NCBI RefSeq assembly: GCF_014297365.1
Contig: NZ_JACOQD010000005.1
Location: forward strand, 111,798-175,797
Origin: Winogradskyella echinorum
GTDB lineage: Bacteria; Bacteroidota; Bacteroidia; Flavobacteriales; Flavobacteriaceae
Direction of reading: 5' to 3'
DNA: 64,000 nt
How positions within the stretch are numbered: position 1 is the first letter of the stretch; every line of letters begins with the position of its first letter. Positions 61,634-64,000 of the stretch are shown one piece after another. The notes below the pieces were generated by a model that worked only from the letters and a program-made list of their open reading frames with translations, ran no database searches and was not told the DNA's origin. Made by a program: the position numbers and the translations under genes.

Positions 61634-64000
61634 ATGAAATATTTAATTACTATAATCTCACTATTATTTTCATCAATAATATTAGCACAAGATGTTAATA
61701 TGCAAACTGCGACGGTCAATCAATGTGGTGGTGTGTTTTATGATTCTGGAGGTGAGTTTGGAAATTACTCAAACGATGAAGATTTTGTTCTTACAATTTG
61801 TCCTGAAAATGCTGGGCAAAAAATACAATTAGATTTTACAGCGTTTACAACGCAATTAGGTGCAACGCCAGATGTAATGTCAATTTTTAATGGTGATGAT
61901 GTCACAGCTCCACCTTTTGGAAATTTTTCAGGAACCAGTAGTCCAGGTTTAGTGCAAGCAACTCAAGATAATACTTCAGGATGTATAACTATTCAGTTTG
62001 TATCTAACGATTCTGGTAATATAAATGGATGGGCTGCAAATATTTCGTGTTTAACACCATGTCAAACTATCAATTCTCAAATAGATTCTGCAAGTCCAGC
62101 ACCAAACGGTGATGGTTATATTAGAGTATGTCCTAATGAGGATATAACTTTAACTGGTAGTGGTGTGTTTTCTATAGATGGAACAGGTGCAACTTACGAA
62201 TGGGATTTAGGTGATGGCAATACAGCATCTGGCCAAACAGCTACATTTTCTTATCCAGATCCAGGTGTATATATAGTTAATTTAAATATTCGTGATGCCA
62301 ATACTTCAATCGATCCAGAAGGATGTGTAAATAATAATTTAATCAATCAGGTTATACAAGTCGCTACGGAACCAGATTTTACAGGTACTGAAGCCACAAA
62401 TACAACAATTTGTTATGGGGAAAGTACAGATATTACTGGTGCGGTAGTCCCAGTAGAGTTTTTAAATGATTGTACTCCACCAGTTAGTGGTGTTACTTTT
62501 TTACCAGATGGTAATGGGGTAACCTACGAAACTGCAATAACTGTAGATTGTTATGATTCTGCCCAAACTTTATCAGATGTTAGTCAGTTGGTAAGTATTT
62601 GCTTGACTATGGAGCATTCTTATTTAGGTGATTTGGATATAGAAATTATTTCTCCAAATGGGCAAGTAGTTAGAATGCATGATCAAGGAGGTGGTAGTGC
62701 AAATTTAGGTATTCCATGGGCTACAAATCCTGTTGATGGAAATAGTGGTAATACAACACCTGGTCAAGGAAGTCAGTATTGTTTTGTGCCAAATGGAGGT
62801 TTTCCAACACTAGTTGATGGAATACAAAATGGTGGTACATTCCCTGATGGTGATGGTCCTGGTACTTATGATGATTCTTTTGTGCCAGCTGGTAATTATA
62901 ATTCTGTTAATCCACTAGATGGTCTTGTTGGGTCACCTCTTAATGGAGATTGGACCATTAGAGTTGTTGATAATCTTTCAGCTGATAATGGACATGTTTT
63001 TGCATGGAGTATAGAGTTTGACCCTGCATTACAACCACCAGAATTATCCTTTACTCCAGTTATTACTTCAGAAGCTTGGGACACTGATGCTACAATAACT
63101 AATACAGCAGGTAATGTTATTACTGTAACACCACCAGATGCTGGTCAGCACTGTTATACCTACAGGGTTACTGATGACTTTGGATGTGAGTACACGGAAG
63201 AGGTATGTATAGATGTACTGCCTGAGTTGGTTACAGAAAACCCAAATAATTTGTTTGTTTGTGATGCAGGTGTGCCACCATACATTTTTGATTTAGAATC
63301 TAATTCCTCGGTTGTGCTTGCTAGCGCAACTAATACCGCTGATTTAGTTGTAACTTATCATAATTCACTTGCTGATGCAGATGCTGATATTGGAGCAATT
63401 ACTGGTACAGGGAGTTATACTGGTACAGATGGAGAAACCGTATTTATAAGAGTAGAATATCTAGACTCAGGATGTTATGAAGTTTTACCATTTACTTTGA
63501 ATGTTATTGGTCAACCGACCATCAACCCAGCTTCAGACCTAGAGTTATGTGATGATGAGAGTAATGATGGTATCGAAGCGTTTGATTTGAGTGTTCAGGA
63601 TTTAGTAATATTGGGCAGTCAGTCTGCAACAGATTTTAATGTGACTTACCATTTAAGTTTTGCAGAAGCTGATTCAGGTACAGGAGCCTTACCGGACTTA
63701 TATACTAATTCAGTCAATCCAGAACCTATCTATGTCAGAGTAGAGAGTACAGGTGATAGTAATTGTTATAATGCTTCCGCTTTACCTGTATTTAATTTAG
63801 TGGTAACCACAAAAGCTCTAGCCAATACGGTTGAAGATATGGTGGTTTGTGATGATGTTAGTAACGATGGCATAGCCACATTTAATTTAGGTAGCCAAGA
63901 GGCAACTATTTTAGGTGGTCAGAACCCAGCAGTATTTGTGGTAACTTTCCATAACAGCCAAGCAAATGCTGATGCAAATCTTTCTCCATTACCTGCCATT
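61634..64000 (+). CDS. Giant multidomain adhesin, T9SS-cargo-like, 3' partial
   Basis: The frame from ATG 61634 stays open for 789 codons and leaves the window, so it is not closed by any stop here. It starts with a signal peptide (SSIILAQ). Domains in order: CUB (about 29-139; CGGVFYDSGGEFGNYSNDEDFVLTICP), PKD (about 169-222; YEWDLGDGNTASGQTATFSYPDPG), a proprotein-convertase P domain (about 298-462; LGDLDIEIISPNGQVVRMHDQGGG ... LNGDWTIRVVDN), then Ig-like or cadherin-like repeats with YVRVE and CDDESNDGIEAFDLS words (from about 545). Such proteins are usually exported by type IX secretion through a C-terminal CTD, which lies outside the window; the assignment is an inference. Confidence 0.85.
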   Translation, partial: MKYLITIISLLFSSIILAQDVNMQTATVNQCGGVFYDSGGEFGNYSNDEDFVLTICPENAGQKIQLDFTAFTTQLGATPDVMSIFNGDDVTAPPFGNFSGTSSPGLVQATQDNTSGCITIQFVSNDSGNINGWAANISCLTPCQTINSQIDSASPAPNGDGYIRVCPNEDITLTGSGVFSIDGTGATYEWDLGDGNTASGQTATFSYPDPGVYIVNLNIRDANTSIDPEGCVNNNLINQVIQVATEPDFTGTEATNTTICYGESTDITGAVVPVEFLNDCTPPVSGVTFLPDGNGVTYETAITVDCYDSAQTLSDVSQLVSICLTMEHSYLGDLDIEIISPNGQVVRMHDQGGGSANLGIPWATNPVDGNSGNTTPGQGSQYCFVPNGGFPTLVDGIQNGGTFPDGDGPGTYDDSFVPAGNYNSVNPLDGLVGSPLNGDWTIRVVDNLSADNGHVFAWSIEFDPALQPPELSFTPVITSEAWDTDATITNTAGNVITVTPPDAGQHCYTYRVTDDFGCEYTEEVCIDVLPELVTENPNNLFVCDAGVPPYIFDLESNSSVVLASATNTADLVVTYHNSLADADADIGAITGTGSYTGTDGETVFIRVEYLDSGCYEVLPFTLNVIGQPTINPASDLELCDDESNDGIEAFDLSVQDLVILGSQSATDFNVTYHLSFAEADSGTGALPDLYTNSVNPEPIYVRVESTGDSNCYNASALPVFNLVVTTKALANTVEDMVVCDDVSNDGIATFNLGSQEATILGGQNPAVFVVTFHNSQANADANLSPLPAI

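Overview
The window is a stretch of ordinary chromosome from a member of the Bacteroidota, most likely family Flavobacteriaceae. This rests on AT-rich DNA with compact coding, promoter cores of the Bacteroidota form TAnnTTTG, weak or absent Shine-Dalgarno sequences, a fused SecDF, Cys-lipoproteins with acidic residues after the Cys, a FecI/FecR/TonB-receptor set, DUF2911, DUF4412 and DUF6588 proteins, and a large CUB/PKD adhesin of the kind exported by type IX secretion. I cannot fix the genus from sequence alone. I see no rRNA, tRNA, insertion sequence, prophage, integron or CRISPR array.

Layout. Positions 1-4.6 kb carry carA (cut by the window edge), eno, gltA and an arginine-deiminase-like enzyme on the + strand. 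From 4.6 to 9.4 kb the - strand holds rsfS-ftsH and then a LUD protein-cdsA-psd-ACBP envelope-lipid operon. From 9.5 to 16.9 kb are birA, an SRPBCC protein, pyrE, a Nudix hydrolase, a lipoprotein, an M14 peptidase, a STAS-like protein, ctlX and a CpeT-like lipoprotein. A TPR sensor kinase, argS, a membrane AraC regulator, a CarbopepD-type protein and a YfiT/DinB protein follow to 24.3 kb. From 24.4 to 30.6 kb is a FecI-FecR-TonB receptor operon with a divergent, modular, very acidic lipoprotein. Then come ffh, folD and small enzymes (30.8-37.8 kb); a HerA-like ATPase, a RidA lipoprotein, queE, DUF2911 and asnB (37.9-43.8 kb); an XRE/CPBP-protease pair, gyrB, a porin, DUF6588, mdh and DUF4412 (44-51.2 kb); two SecD-periplasmic-domain-like proteins followed by secDF (51.3-56.1 kb); an overlapping lgt-DUF192-hydrolase operon with yidD, cysS and folE (56.2-61 kb); and a secreted protein plus the start of the adhesin (61.2-64 kb), which leaves the window open.

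Most genes are housekeeping: glycolysis and the TCA cycle (eno, gltA, mdh), pyrimidine and folate/queuosine synthesis (carA, pyrE, folD, folE, queE), translation (argS, cysS, rsfS), protein export and lipoprotein maturation (ffh, secDF, yidD, lgt) and membrane quality control (ftsH).

The most unusual items are: (1) two TM-poor paralogues of the SecD P1 domain, one of them a lipoprotein, encoded just before secDF; (2) the modular lipoprotein divergent from the FecI/FecR/TonB-receptor operon; (3) a nonsense codon inside the signal peptide of a DUF192 lipoprotein gene; (4) an 11.7-copy heptamer array between queE and the DUF2911 gene; (5) a shared TTCG-TAnnTTT promoter core before eno, gltA, mdh and gyrB, with 17 identical bases for gltA and mdh; (6) start codons lying 4-6 nt after a -7 box, suggesting leaderless mRNAs.
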